Below, piece by piece: positions 1-9,311 of a DNA stretch of 64,000 nucleotides. This DNA comes from an uncultured Desulfosoma sp. (lineage in GTDB: Bacteria; Desulfobacterota; Syntrophobacteria; Syntrophobacterales; DSM-9756), in the NCBI GenBank assembly GCA_937960435.1, contig CALGPN010000018.1, forward strand, positions 28,655-92,654, read 5' to 3'. Under the pieces are notes generated by a model that had not been told where the DNA came from, ran no database searches, and saw nothing but the letters and a program-made list of their open reading frames with translations. Position numbers and translations under genes: made by a program. How positions within the stretch are numbered: position 1 is the stretch's first letter; each line of letters opens with the position of its first letter.

Positions 1-2010
1 AGAGAAATACAGGACCTGAAGCGGCGGGTTGTGGCCGGGTGCGTGCTTTCGGCGGCGGCCATGATTCTTTCCATGGGAGGGCACCTGCCGGGGATCGCTC
101 ACATCCCCGCCGGGGTTTCCAACGGCCTGCTGATCCTCTTGTCGACCCCGGCGGTTTTCTGGGTGGGCAGTCGTTTCTTTGTAGGAGCCTGGAAAGCCCT
201 ACGACAAAAAACCTCGGACATGAACACCCTGGTGGCCTTGGGGGCTCTGTCAGCTTACGGCTACTCGGTGGCCGCCGTCTTCTTCCCCTCGTTTTTTTCC
301 CGGTCCGGAATCCAACCCCATACATATTTCGACGGCGCGGCCATGATCGTCGCCCTGGTTCTCTTAGGCCGCTTTCTGGAGGCCAAAGCGCGAGGGAAAA
401 CGTCCCAAGCCGTCCGGCGGCTCATGGGCTTGAGACCGGCGACGGCGTGCATCGTTCGGGACGGCGTGGAAAAGGTGGTGCCCGTGGAGGTCGTGGGGGT
501 GGGGGATCTGGTGAGGATTCGCCCCGGGGAACGCATCCCCGTGGACGGCGAGATCCTAGAAGGCACCTCGGCCGTGGATGAATCCATGCTCACGGGGGAA
601 AGCCTCCCGGTGGACAAAGCCCCCGGGGATCGGGTGTTCGCCGGCACAGTCAACGGGTTTGCGGCCTTGCTGGTCCGAGCCGCGCGCGTCGGCGCGGACA
701 CCTCGTTGGCGCGCATTATCCGTTTGGTGGAAGAAGCGCAAGGGTCCAAGGCGCCCATCCAAAGGCTTGCAGACCGGGTGGCCGCCGTGTTTGTTCCGGT
801 GGTATGCGGAATCGCCGTGGCCACCTTTTGTGTGTGGGCTTTCGTCGTTCCCGGGTCCGATTGGGGCCGTGCCGTACTCAATTTTGTCTCCGTTTTGATC
901 ATTGCCTGTCCGTGTGCCATGGGCTTGGCCACGCCCACCGCCGTCATGGTCGGGACGGGTTTAGGGGCGGAAACCGGTATTCTCATCAAAAGCGGGGAAA
1001 CACTGGAAAAGGCCCATCAGGTGAACACGGTGCTTTTTGACAAAACCGGCACCCTCACCGAGGGGCGCCCCGTCGTCACCGATGTGGTTGCGGCCCCTGA
1101 TGGGGATCCTCGGCATGTCTTGAGATGTGCCGCGTCCCTGGAGACGCTTTCGGAGCACCCTTTGGGGCGGGCGGTTGTGGAGCGTGCGCGTCGGGAGGGC
1201 ATCGCCCTTGAAGAAGTCCGAGAATTTTACGCCTTTTCCGGCCTTGGCGCCAAGGGGGAGCTGAAGGGGACCGAAGTTGTGGTCGGAAACCGGAAGTTGG
1301 TGGAGAGTGTGGGCGCGGATCCGTCCACCTTGGAGGAAACGGCCGAAGCCATGGTCCGAGACGGCAAGACGGTTGTCTACGTCCTGGAAAACAAAACGGT
1401 CGCAGGAATCCTGGGTTTTCGGGACAACCCACGGGAACAAGCGCGCGAAGCCGTAGAGGCGCTCAAAGCCCTCGGTGTTCGCGTGGGCATGATCACGGGC
1501 GACAACGCGGCGACGGCCCGGGCTGTAGCGGCCCTGGTGGGGATTGACGAGGTCATGGCGGAAGTGCTTCCGGAGCGCAAGGCGGAGGCCGTCCGGGAAG
1601 CGCGGCGCCGCGGCGGCGTGACGGCCATGGTGGGAGACGGGATTAACGACGCCCCGGCCTTGGCGGCGGCCGATGTGGGCATCGCCTTGGGAAGCGGCAC
1701 GGACGTGGCCGTGGAGGCCGGCGATATCGCCCTGATGCGGCCGGATTTGCGCCTCGTGGCCGAGACCATGGTGTTGTCCCGCATGACTCTGAAAATTATC
1801 AAGCAGAACCTGTTTTGGGCGTTCTTCTACAATTCGGCGGGCATTCCGGTGGCGGCCGGCGTGCTCTACCCGTTTTTCGGCGTGCTTTTGAATCCCATGG
1901 TGGCGGCGGCGGCCATGGCCTTCAGTTCGGTTTCCGTCGTGAGCAATGCTCTGCGGTTGCGCCGCCTGTGGCAAAAACGCCGCCGAAACGTTGCATCCGA
2001 AAGGAAATGA
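1..2010 (+). CDS. copA: Copper-translocating P1B-type ATPase, 5' end outside window
   Basis: ATP-driven export of Cu+ across the inner membrane. The reading frame is open from base 1 and codes for membrane-domain sequence (REIQDLKRR...) before the first possible GTG at 31, so the gene starts upstream of the window and the N-terminal metal-binding domain is not seen. Counting from codon 31, the actuator TGES loop is near residue 188, the metal-channel motif CPC at 293-295, the phosphorylated Asp in DKTGTLTEG at 337, the HP motif (SEHPLG) near 387, and GDGINDAP in the hinge domain. CPC with DKTGT marks the P1B-1 Cu+ subgroup; silver transport cannot be excluded. It is followed 114 bp later by rubredoxin on the same strand. 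Confidence 0.93.
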   Translation, partial: REIQDLKRRVVAGCVLSAAAMILSMGGHLPGIAHIPAGVSNGLLILLSTPAVFWVGSRFFVGAWKALRQKTSDMNTLVALGALSAYGYSVAAVFFPSFFSRSGIQPHTYFDGAAMIVALVLLGRFLEAKARGKTSQAVRRLMGLRPATACIVRDGVEKVVPVEVVGVGDLVRIRPGERIPVDGEILEGTSAVDESMLTGESLPVDKAPGDRVFAGTVNGFAALLVRAARVGADTSLARIIRLVEEAQGSKAPIQRLADRVAAVFVPVVCGIAVATFCVWAFVVPGSDWGRAVLNFVSVLIIACPCAMGLATPTAVMVGTGLGAETGILIKSGETLEKAHQVNTVLFDKTGTLTEGRPVVTDVVAAPDGDPRHVLRCAASLETLSEHPLGRAVVERARREGIALEEVREFYAFSGLGAKGELKGTEVVVGNRKLVESVGADPSTLEETAEAMVRDGKTVVYVLENKTVAGILGFRDNPREQAREAVEALKALGVRVGMITGDNAATARAVAALVGIDEVMAEVLPERKAEAVREARRRGGVTAMVGDGINDAPALAAADVGIALGSGTDVAVEAGDIALMRPDLRLVAETMVLSRMTLKIIKQNLFWAFFYNSAGIPVAAGVLYPFFGVLLNPMVAAAAMAFSSVSVVSNALRLRRLWQKRRRNVASERK

Positions 2011-2123
2011 ATTATAGTCCAAAGTGTGGTTGTTCGGTTTGGCCCCCAAAGGGGAGGGTCGGTTTTCATCGGTAGTTTCGGCCCGCGAATGAAACGAAGA
2101 AGAGGACAGTGAAGGAGGATTCT

Positions 2124-2282
2124 ATGGCTCGGTACGTCTGTCAGATCTGCGGCTACGTTTATGATCCCGAAAAGGGCGACCCTGACAATGGTGTGGCTCC
2201 TGGAACCCCGTTTGAAAAGCTTCCCGACGACTGGACGTGTCCGGTGTGCGGCGCATCCAAGAGCGACTTTGCGAAAGAATAG
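2124..2282 (+). CDS. rub: Rubredoxin
   Basis: A 52-residue cytoplasmic Fe(SCys)4 electron carrier, typical full length for the family. The iron ligands are visible as C6-x2-C9 (CQICGY) and C39-x2-C42 (CPVCGA), with the usual [12 protein letters not shown] and LPDDW signatures. GAAGGAGG stands about 6 bases before the ATG. The gene is 34 bp upstream of a rubrerythrin-family gene, so the two are probably co-transcribed; in anaerobes rubredoxin donates electrons to rubrerythrin for peroxide reduction and to flavodiiron proteins such as the FprA encoded at 18880-20088. Confidence 0.96.
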   Translation: MARYVCQICGYVYDPEKGDPDNGVAPGTPFEKLPDDWTCPVCGASKSDFAKE

Positions 2283-2316
2283 ACGTCCGGTTTCGGGGGT
2301 CTTGAGGAGAACATCC

Positions 2317-2811
2317 ATGATTTTCGGATTCAATGCGGCGGAAGTTTTCCAGATTGCCGTAGAGATCGAAGAAAACGGCAAGGCCTTTTACGAAAAGGCC
2401 CTGGCGAAAATCGCGGACCCCGATGTTCAAGCGATTTTCAAGGAATTGGCCCTTCAGGAGGTGGAACACAAGAAAAAGTTCCAGGAGCTGAAGGCGAACC
2501 TTCCGCAACAGGCTTCGGGGTCGACCGTGTATGATCCCAACAACGAAATGGCGAATTATTTGAAAATGATGGCCGACGGCCACGTTTTTCGAAACAGCGA
2601 AAATGTGGATCAGAAGCTGTCCCAGGTGAAGGATGCCGTGGACGCCTTGCGCATGGCCATCGAATTCGAGAAGGATTCCGTGATCTTCTTTTTGAGCATG
2701 CAGGATGCGACGGAAGAAGAAAAAGGCCGGAAGTTCATCGGGCTGCTGGTCAAGGAAGAACAGGAGCATTTGAGACGGCTGACGATGCAGCTGAAGAAAA
2801 TGACGCATTAA
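2317..2811 (+). CDS. Rubrerythrin-family ferritin-like diiron protein
   Basis: A 164-residue four-helix ferritin-like protein. Paired Glu/His metal-ligand motifs are visible: EIEENGKAFY near residues 17-25, QEVEH at 47-51, a mid-protein E-rich helix (MAIEFEKDS) and a C-terminal EEQEHLRRL. It lacks the C-terminal rubredoxin domain of classical rubrerythrin, consistent with a separate rubredoxin gene just upstream. The frame is open further upstream, but ATG 2317 with GAGGAG 8 bases before it fits the family start. Probable role is peroxide detoxification in the cytoplasm; an iron-storage or tRNA-modification role within the superfamily cannot be excluded. Confidence 0.88.
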   Translation: MIFGFNAAEVFQIAVEIEENGKAFYEKALAKIADPDVQAIFKELALQEVEHKKKFQELKANLPQQASGSTVYDPNNEMANYLKMMADGHVFRNSENVDQKLSQVKDAVDALRMAIEFEKDSVIFFLSMQDATEEEKGRKFIGLLVKEEQEHLRRLTMQLKKMTH

Positions 2812-2920
2812 GGGTGTCTAGATTTCTGAAATGCAGGCTGCTCAGCCGATCCTGGTTTTTCCTTGTTTCAGCGTAGCCTTTTGGTAGCATTTCATGAAAT
2901 TTGCGATCTCTTCCTAGCCG

Positions 2921-2949
2921 GCCGGATCCCCGAGGATCCGGCTTTTTTT
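2921..2949 (+). terminator. Rho-independent terminator after rubredoxin-rubrerythrin
   Basis: A perfect 9-bp stem (GCCGGATCC / GGATCCGGC) with loop CCGA, at 2921-2942, is followed directly by seven T (2943-2949). It lies 110 bp after the rubrerythrin stop and before the ferredoxin gene, so it separates these transcription units on the plus strand. Confidence 0.88.
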
Positions 2950-3013
2950 CCCCTGATACGGCGCGGCGGGGCGGATCAGCGCTTTTTCTATCATCTTGGG
3001 AGCCGAAACGAAA

Positions 3014-3220
3014 ATGCGTCGACCCGAAGTGGATTTGAGCCACTGTGTGGACTGTGATGGATGCGTCGCCTTGTGCCCGGAGGTGTTTGCTCGAAACGAG
3101 GCGGGCTACATCGAGGTGCTGGAGTGCGGCGAATATCCTGAAGCCCTGGTGGATGAAGCCATCATGATGTGCCCGTCCGATTGCATTTGTTGGGTCGAAG
3201 ACGAGGAGCCGACATCGTGA
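3014..3220 (+). CDS. Single-cluster ferredoxin
   Basis: A 68-residue small iron-sulfur electron carrier. Cys ligands appear as C11-x2-C14-x2-C17 followed by C21-P, and a second Cys group at 53, 57 and 59 (MMCPSDCIC). The overall shape (…CPEVFARNEAGYIEV…EALVDEAIMMCP) resembles the [4Fe-4S] monocluster ferredoxin of Desulfovibrio, with additional Cys residues. An in-frame TTG at 2996 is an alternative start; ATG 3014 is chosen by codon and length. Its TGA overlaps the GTG of the next gene (GTGA), implying translational coupling. Confidence 0.88.
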   Translation: MRRPEVDLSHCVDCDGCVALCPEVFARNEAGYIEVLECGEYPEALVDEAIMMCPSDCICWVEDEEPTS

Positions 3221-3951
3221 ACGAAGAAGAACGGGCCCCCCGGCGCATCGACAAGCGGCGAGTGGAAGAACTTCTCCGCGCCCCGGATTTTGCGACCCAG
3301 CTTGCTTTGTGGCGCACTTTTCCCGCTCGAAAAGTCATCAACCCTTTGGTGTCTTTTCTCTGTTCGGTGGACGAACAGGTCCGGTGGCACGCCGTGACGG
3401 CGGCGGGGGTTGTCACGGCGGCTCTGGCGGAAGAGGACCCGGAATCGGCCAGGGTGATCATCCGCCGATTCCTATGGCAGCTCAACGACGAATCGGGCGG
3501 GATCGGCTGGGGCATTCCGGAAGCCTTGGGCGAGTCCTTGGCGCGTAGCGCGCTTCTCGCGAAAGAATACGGCCGTCTGGTGCTTTCTTTGATCAAAGAA
3601 GACGAAAACTACCTAGAGCACCCGCCCTTGCTGGCAGGAGCCTTGTGGGCTCTAGCGCGTCTCCTCCAAAACCGTGCCCATCTCCTCAAAGAAAGCGAGG
3701 CCCCCTTGATCTCCTACGGGCACCACCCTGAGCCCGCTTTTCGGGCTCTGGCCCTTTGGGGCCTCGGGGCCGTAGGGTCATCCCTCTCCCTCCCCTTAAT
3801 CGAATCGCTGGAAGCCGACAGCGCTCCGGTTCGCCTCTACCGCAATGAAACCTTCGAAAACACCGCCGTAGGGGAACTGGCCCGCCAAGCCCGCTCCGCC
3901 GTCCTCACCCGCTTTGGTCTTAGGTCGTTTCCAACGGCAACCGGACGATGA
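3217..3951 (+). CDS. HEAT-repeat-like protein (resembles the DVU0298 family)
   Basis: A 244-residue soluble protein starting at GTG 3217, inside the stop of the ferredoxin gene (4-bp overlap). The sequence is an array of amphipathic helices (LVSFLCSVDEQVRWHAVTAAGVV…, LWALARLLQNRAHLL…, FRALALWGLGAVG…) typical of HEAT/armadillo scaffolds. No catalytic motif is visible. In sulfate reducers similar proteins (annotated DVU0298 family) accompany ferredoxin-type genes, so it may be a partner-binding or maturation scaffold; this is inference. The last 32 bp overlap the 3' end of the convergent histidine kinase gene. Confidence 0.75.
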   Translation: MNEEERAPRRIDKRRVEELLRAPDFATQLALWRTFPARKVINPLVSFLCSVDEQVRWHAVTAAGVVTAALAEEDPESARVIIRRFLWQLNDESGGIGWGIPEALGESLARSALLAKEYGRLVLSLIKEDENYLEHPPLLAGALWALARLLQNRAHLLKESEAPLISYGHHPEPAFRALALWGLGAVGSSLSLPLIESLEADSAPVRLYRNETFENTAVGELARQARSAVLTRFGLRSFPTATGR

Positions 3952-6310
3952 AGGTGGTGCCTCGGCCTTCCTCCGTTTCGAAGGTCAGGTGCCCTTGATG
4001 CTTTTCCACCACCACGGCATGAGCGATGGCCAAGCCTTGTCCGGTGCCTTTGCCCACCTCCTTGGTGGTGAAAAAGGGATCGAAGATCCGGTGCCGGATC
4101 TTTTCGGGAATGCCCGTGCCGGTATCCGCGATGCGCACTTCGCACCACTCGTCCACAGTCCGCGTGGAAACGGTGATGGTGCCGCGGGCGTCGGGGCGGC
4201 CGTTGAGGGCGTCCTTGATGGCATGGGCGGCGTTGACGATGATATTCAAGAACACCTGATTGATTTCGCCGGGGATGCACGGGACGAGCGGCAAATGGGG
4301 ATCGAGGTCGGTGACCGCATCGGCCACGTATTTCCATTCATTCCGGGCCACGGTGAGGGTGTTTTCCAGCGCTTTGTTGACGTCGATCGGGACTTTTTCT
4401 TCCTGACCGGGGTGGGAAAACTCCTTCATGGCCAAGACGATCTTGGCCACCCTCTGGACCCCTTCCAGACTCTGGTCGATGGCTTTGGGGATTTCCGTTT
4501 TGAGGTATTCCAGGTCGATGGCTTCGGCCGTCTCCTCCACTTCACGGACCACATCGCCCAAACCGTCCACAGCGCGAGCCCTTTCCACGAGATTCCAGAG
4601 TTTTTCCAGAAGCTCTCCCACGTCGCGGAAGGCGTCCTGAAGGAACCGGGTGTTATCGCCGATGAACTGCACCGGCGTGTTGATCTCATGGGCGATCCCC
4701 GCGGCCAACTGGCCGATGGATTCCAGCTTTTGCGCTTGGGCGAGCTGCGCCTCCAGAAGCTTTCTTTGAGTGATTTCGGCCCCCATGATGAGGAGGGCGA
4801 CGTCCCGGTCATCACTTTTCTCCCCCACGGGATTGACGTTCAAACCGAGAAACCCCGGCTGTCCGTCGGGGCGGGTATAGCGAAGATCGTCCACGCGTTG
4901 GGCTTTTTTCCTTCGACGGCAGGAGTCGAGGGCCGACTGCACCCTGTTCTTCTCCCATTCGATGGGGAGTTCCTCCAGCTTTTTTCCTAAAACGTCGGCG
5001 GCGGCCGTCCCGAAAACACTCTCGGCCGCGGCGTTCCATCGAACGATGCGCCCTTGGGGGTCTAATCCGATGAGTATGGATGAAATGGCCGAGATGAGCT
5101 GTTCCAGCTCCCAATGAGCTTTGCGGGCTTCTTCTTCGGCCTTCTTGACGGCGGTCACGTCGTGGGACACGGAGATACAGCCCACAGGAGAACCGTTCGC
5201 ATCATAATACGGCGTGCTCACGACGTGAAAATAAGCTCCTAAGTGATCGTTATAAACCTCCCTTTCCACAAAACGACTTGGAGGGCCACCCTCGTCGTAG
5301 GGGCACTGAGGGCACTTTCCCGTGAGTCCGCGGAGGATTTCGTAGCACGTGCGCCCGATGATTTCCTCTCGAGGCATTCCCACGCGTCGGGCAAAGGCCG
5401 CATTGACTTTGCGGATGCGGAAATCTCTGTCCGTGACGTCGATCAAGGCCGGCACGGCATCGAAGGTCCGTTCCCATTCTTCGTTGGCGCGGCGGAGGGC
5501 CTCCCGGGCTTCCTTTCGCTCCGTAATGTCGAATAGGACCCCGGAGACATGATCGATGGTGCCGTCCGGGGCAAAAACGATGCGCCCTCGGTCTTGAATC
5601 CAGCGAACGCGCCCTTGCGTATCCACGATGCGGTATTCGCGGATAAAAGCGCCGTCTCGACCCTTGGCTTCCTTGAGCGCAGCGACGGCGTTCGGCATGT
5701 CGTCCGGCAGGATGCATTCGTTCCAGCGTTTTCGGCCGGAAAGAAAGACCTCGGGGGCGTACCCGGTAACCTCTCGGACTCGATCGGAGACGAAGGTCAC
5801 CGTCCAGTCGGGCAACCCTGTGTAGACGACGCAGGGGAGGTTCTTGACGAGAGCTTCATAGTCTTGCTGGTGCCGGTGCAAGGCAAGGGTTTTCTGTTCC
5901 AAGAGTTGTTCCAAGTCTTGGCGGTATCGGCGGTTGGCCGTTTCCAGTTCGCGCCGTCGCAGAGCGGCTTCCACATTGATGCAGAGACCCGAAACCTCGA
6001 AAGGCTTGACGACATAGCCGTAAACGCCGATGTCCAAAGCCCTCTGGGTAATCCGCGGATCGTCCAATACGGACAAAATGAGCGTGGCTGTATCGGGGCG
6101 GGTTTGGATCACGTGGTCCAAAAAATCGAGGCCGGATTCTCCCGGCATGTTCACGTCCGCAATGATCAGATCGTAAGCGTTCTTTTGCAAAAGAGTTCGC
6201 GCGGCTGCGGCGTCGGGCGCCGTTTCGCATTCATGGCCGAACCCGCTCAGGGCGGCCGAAACCAGATGACGGATGGCGCTTTCATCGTCCACGACAAGGA
6301 TGCGTGCCAT
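3920..6310 (-). CDS. Hybrid sensor histidine kinase (REC-PAS-PAS-PAS-HisKA-HATPase)
   Basis: A 796-residue soluble kinase. An N-terminal receiver (residues 1-120, phospho-acceptor D52 in ADVNMP) is followed by three PAS domains (about 155-280, 285-410 and 415-520; the second contains CPQCPYDEG), a dimerisation domain with phospho-His H541 (GIAHEINTP) and an HATPase domain with N box ([10 protein letters not shown]) and G boxes (DTGTGIP, GTGQGLA). No membrane segment is seen. ATG 6310 is preceded by GGGAGGGG; the longer frame upstream has no such site. The N-terminal receiver makes it an intermediate in a relay. It is transcribed divergently from the Wsp-like operon, 173 bp away. Confidence 0.9.
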   Translation of the reverse strand: MARILVVDDESAIRHLVSAALSGFGHECETAPDAAAARTLLQKNAYDLIIADVNMPGESGLDFLDHVIQTRPDTATLILSVLDDPRITQRALDIGVYGYVVKPFEVSGLCINVEAALRRRELETANRRYRQDLEQLLEQKTLALHRHQQDYEALVKNLPCVVYTGLPDWTVTFVSDRVREVTGYAPEVFLSGRKRWNECILPDDMPNAVAALKEAKGRDGAFIREYRIVDTQGRVRWIQDRGRIVFAPDGTIDHVSGVLFDITERKEAREALRRANEEWERTFDAVPALIDVTDRDFRIRKVNAAFARRVGMPREEIIGRTCYEILRGLTGKCPQCPYDEGGPPSRFVEREVYNDHLGAYFHVVSTPYYDANGSPVGCISVSHDVTAVKKAEEEARKAHWELEQLISAISSILIGLDPQGRIVRWNAAAESVFGTAAADVLGKKLEELPIEWEKNRVQSALDSCRRRKKAQRVDDLRYTRPDGQPGFLGLNVNPVGEKSDDRDVALLIMGAEITQRKLLEAQLAQAQKLESIGQLAAGIAHEINTPVQFIGDNTRFLQDAFRDVGELLEKLWNLVERARAVDGLGDVVREVEETAEAIDLEYLKTEIPKAIDQSLEGVQRVAKIVLAMKEFSHPGQEEKVPIDVNKALENTLTVARNEWKYVADAVTDLDPHLPLVPCIPGEINQVFLNIIVNAAHAIKDALNGRPDARGTITVSTRTVDEWCEVRIADTGTGIPEKIRHRIFDPFFTTKEVGKGTGQGLAIAHAVVVEKHQGHLTFETEEGRGTTFIVRLPLETT

Positions 6311-6347
6311 GGTCTTTCCCCTCCCGTGTGCCCCTCTGTGAACCCTC

Positions 6348-6370
6348 GCAAAAAATGCTCCATTTTTTGC
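6348..6370. promoter_or_regulatory. 10-bp AT-rich inverted repeat in the kinase/wsp divergent gap
   Basis: GCAAAAAATG / CATTTTTTGC, perfect over 10 bp with a 3-nt CTC spacer, lies between the divergent starts at 6310 (minus) and 6484 (plus). A perfect palindrome of 23 bp at such a place is a candidate operator or a structure in the kinase leader; no regulator is known from the sequence. Confidence 0.4.
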
Positions 6371-6483
6371 ATCGGCAGGATTCATGCCGAACTTGATCAA
6401 TGCCGATAGAGATCGTGATGGGCGATCATCGAGCGCCGTTTCAATAACGGCCCGTTTATCGGGGCCAAAAAGGGAGATTTCCC

Positions 6484-7008
6484 ATGATTGAAGAAGCCTA
6501 CGTGGTTTTCGAAATTGACGGGCAAAGCTGCGCGGTCCCCCTAGGATCGGTGCGGCGTATTGTTCGCGCGGCAGCCCTCTCCCCGGTGCCGGACGCTCCC
6601 TCGGGCCTCCTGGGCCTGCTCAACCTCCACGGCCGGCTGGTTCCGATTTTCGACGTGCGCCTCTCGCTGGGTTATCCTCCCAAGCCTCTTTCGCCGGCGG
6701 ATCGGTTCGTCATCGTAAACAATGGGATGGGCTCTGCCGGGATCCGCGTTGACGAGGTGTGCCACATCGGGAAGGTAGAGACGGAGTCCACGGACCAGTG
6801 CCGACGCCTCTTCGAGCCTCACAGCCTCTTTGGCGCCGTGGGGCAATGCGACGGAAAAACCGTGCTCCTTATGGATCCGGCGTCTTTAGGGAAAAAAGCC
6901 CATGGGTCCGTCAAGGCCGTCAAAGGGAACAACGGTGAAGTCATGAATCTGACGCACGGCGAGGCTTCCTCGGGTTATGACAGGGAAGCTGTGGAGGCGT
7001 GTTTGTAG
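6484..7008 (+). CDS. CheW-like coupling protein (WspB position)
   Basis: A 174-residue CheW-domain protein that would couple the chemoreceptor at 9312-11342 to the CheA kinase. Family features are VVFEIDGQSCAVPLGSVRRIVR (residues 7-28), GLLGLLNLHGRLVPIFDVRLSLG (about 41-63) and a second beta-barrel half ending near LLMDPASL. GGGAG precedes the ATG. It is the first gene of an operon with the order CheW, CheR-TPR, CheW, MCP, CheA-REC, CheB, REC, REC-GGDEF, the same parts list as Pseudomonas wsp. Confidence 0.9.
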   Translation: MIEEAYVVFEIDGQSCAVPLGSVRRIVRAAALSPVPDAPSGLLGLLNLHGRLVPIFDVRLSLGYPPKPLSPADRFVIVNNGMGSAGIRVDEVCHIGKVETESTDQCRRLFEPHSLFGAVGQCDGKTVLLMDPASLGKKAHGSVKAVKGNNGEVMNLTHGEASSGYDREAVEACL

Positions 7009-7082
7009 GAATTGACGGTGTTTCGAGGAAAACCCGAGGGCAGGGTTCGACAGGGGTTTTTCACTTTGGAGACGGGAAATTG

Positions 7083-8723
7083 ATGGTCGGGGTGCGAGAG
7101 GTCGCCGAGTGGGCTCGGAAGCACTTGGGTGTGCATTGGGACCCCTCGGCGGAATCGGAAATTCGTCTCAAGCTTGTCCTGGCGGCCCAGGCGGAAGGTT
7201 TCGAGGACGTCGAGGGTTTCGTCCGGCACGTTTTGAACGAACTGACGCCTGCCGATCGACGCCGAATACTCGCTTCCGTGTTCACTGTCGGGGAGACATA
7301 CTTTTTTCGAGAACCGGCAGTGTTGGAGACTTTTAAGGCAGAAATCCTTCCGAAGATTCTCGGATATCGGGAAGAATGCGGGCAGAGCCGTCTCTATCTC
7401 TGGAGTGCAGGGTGCAGCACGGGAGAAGAGGCGTACACCTTGGCCATGATCCTCAAGGAAGCGCTGCGCGAGCGCCCCGGTTGGGATTTTTCCGTCCTGG
7501 CGACGGATATCAACGAAAAGGCCTTAGAAACGGCCCGCCAAGGACTCTATCGCCCCTGGTCTTTTCGAAAGCCTTTGCCCATGGCCTACAGCAAGTATCT
7601 CGTCCGGCAGGGGGAGGAAAACCTGTGGCGGGTTCACGACGACATCAAGCGGCACACGACGTTTTCCGTCCTCAATCTGGCCGCCGATGCCTATCCGTCT
7701 CTTTGGACGAAAACGACCGACGTGGACGCCATTTTTTGCCGGAACGTGCTCATGTATTTCGATCCGAAAACCCGAACGGAGGTTCTCCGGAGGTTCTCCG
7801 GGGCCTTGAACAAGGCCGGTTGGCTTGTGCTGAGCGCTTCTGAGATTCACACGGCATCGTCCGATTCCTGGGATTCGGTCCGGTACCCGGGGGCCATTTT
7901 CCTGCGCAAACGACATGGGGAGGCGTCGGCGATCGCTAAAGCCTATGCCTTCGCCAAGATGCAGGTGCCGAAGAATGTCGTGCCCGAGAGCGGGGGCGAA
8001 TCAGCCCCGGCGAGTGCGGGCGGGAGAGCTTCGGTTCCCGCAATCGGGAGTTCCAGGCAGTTTTTCGGAGGTAATGAGAAAGGACGGCGGCCGTCTTGCG
8101 GGGCGAACGGCATTCCCGATCCCAAGGGAGCCTCCGCGGAGCCCCTCGGCGGAAAGATCTTTTTGGCGCCCGGCGTTTCCTCTGAGGCGTCACCGGAGGG
8201 GGGCTCCCTGGAAGAGGAAATTTCTCGTCTCTTGTCTGCCGGGAGGTTGGATGAGGCTGCGGTTCGGGTGGAACAATGTCTGATGAGCGAAGCAGCTGGG
8301 GCGTTGGGTCGGCACTTGCGCCATGCGGTCAGGTGCGTCGTGCAAGCCCTGGCAGCGGAAAGCCGCAGCGAAAAGGCCTTGGATGTCCTCAATCGGGTCC
8401 TTGGCGTTGACAAGTTCGACCCCGCCTATCACCACATGAAGGGAGCCCTCCACGCCGAGCGCGGAGAAATTGAGGAAGCTGTCGCCGCGTTCCGCCAGAT
8501 GCTCTATGTGGCGCCTCAATCGGCAACGGCGCTCTTGTCCTTGGGGATGCTGTGCCTGCGCGACGGACATGGGGAAGCCGCCCGACGTTATCTGGAAGGG
8601 GCGCTGAAGCTGCTTCACGGCAAAAGCGATCAAGAAATCGTGCCCTATAGCGAGGGCATGTCGGTAGGGCAAATGCGGCGCGTGATCGAACAGTTTCTGG
8701 GCGGGATGGGTGAAAGAATGTGA
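7083..8723 (+). CDS. CheR-type chemoreceptor methyltransferase with C-terminal TPR region (WspC-like)
   Basis: A 546-residue SAM-dependent glutamate methyltransferase predicted to methylate the neighbouring MCP. The CheR N-terminal helical domain is followed by the SAM fold (LWSAGCSTGEEAYTLA, then ATDINEKAL, and FCRNVLMYF near the active site). From about residue 275 an Ala/Gly/Pro-rich linker leads into C-terminal TPR repeats (ALAAESRSEKALDVL…, YHHMKGALHAERGEIEEAVAAFR…, ALLSLGMLCLRDG). CheR-TPR fusions are typical of Wsp/ACF-class systems. ATG 7083 with GGAG 11 bases upstream is preferred to the earlier GTG at 6999 that overlaps cheW. Confidence 0.9.
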   Translation: MVGVREVAEWARKHLGVHWDPSAESEIRLKLVLAAQAEGFEDVEGFVRHVLNELTPADRRRILASVFTVGETYFFREPAVLETFKAEILPKILGYREECGQSRLYLWSAGCSTGEEAYTLAMILKEALRERPGWDFSVLATDINEKALETARQGLYRPWSFRKPLPMAYSKYLVRQGEENLWRVHDDIKRHTTFSVLNLAADAYPSLWTKTTDVDAIFCRNVLMYFDPKTRTEVLRRFSGALNKAGWLVLSASEIHTASSDSWDSVRYPGAIFLRKRHGEASAIAKAYAFAKMQVPKNVVPESGGESAPASAGGRASVPAIGSSRQFFGGNEKGRRPSCGANGIPDPKGASAEPLGGKIFLAPGVSSEASPEGGSLEEEISRLLSAGRLDEAAVRVEQCLMSEAAGALGRHLRHAVRCVVQALAAESRSEKALDVLNRVLGVDKFDPAYHHMKGALHAERGEIEEAVAAFRQMLYVAPQSATALLSLGMLCLRDGHGEAARRYLEGALKLLHGKSDQEIVPYSEGMSVGQMRRVIEQFLGGMGERM

Positions 8724-8734
8724 GAGGGATCCTC

Positions 8735-9256
8735 ATGGGGGAGGCTGTGGAAAAGGATCGGGCCATCCTGAGAAGTCGGGCTCAGGAGTTAGCCAAGCCT
8801 TTGGAAGAAGGCAAAGGGGAAGGTGGGACGGAGCTGGTTGTCTTTGAGCTTTGCGGCGAACGCTACGCCGTGGCATCGAGGGTGGTGCGAGAAATCCGAG
8901 GACTTTGCGGCCTCACGAGTCTTCCCGGCGTGCCGGCTTTTGTCATGGGGATCATGAACGTCCGGGGGGAGATCCTATCGGTGGTGGATTTGGGGACGCT
9001 TTTGGGGCTGTCACCGAGCCCTTTCAAGGAGGCGGCACGGGTGATGGTTTTGAGCGGCGCCGGGATGACTTTCGGGATCGCCGTCCATGCCCTCCAAGGA
9101 ACGCTGAGATTGTCCCTTCAGGAGCTTCAGCAAGCTCCGGTTACCGGCGACGGGTTCGCTCAGGGCGTGGTGCGGGGGGTGACGTCCGATGGGCTTATCA
9201 TCCTTGACGGGGAAGCGCTTCTCACCGAAAAGGCCCTGATTGTCGATGCGGGGTGA
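8735..9256 (+). CDS. Second CheW-like coupling protein (WspD position)
   Basis: A 173-residue CheW protein: [23 protein letters not shown], then [30 protein letters not shown], the standard CheW core. ATG 8735 with GAGGGA upstream is chosen; a GTG at 8720 overlapping the end of cheR is an alternative. Two CheW proteins flanking a CheR-TPR is the diagnostic wspB-wspC-wspD arrangement. Confidence 0.88.
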   Translation: MGEAVEKDRAILRSRAQELAKPLEEGKGEGGTELVVFELCGERYAVASRVVREIRGLCGLTSLPGVPAFVMGIMNVRGEILSVVDLGTLLGLSPSPFKEAARVMVLSGAGMTFGIAVHALQGTLRLSLQELQQAPVTGDGFAQGVVRGVTSDGLIILDGEALLTEKALIVDAG

Positions 9257-9311
9257 CAGGCGCCGTGCGCCACTGACGGCGAAAATGAACTTGTCAAAAC
9301 GGGAGGAATCG

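Noticed and set aside
961..2049. 362-codon minus-strand frame opposite copA
   Set aside because: Overlaps conserved ATPase motifs in full and shows no motif of its own.
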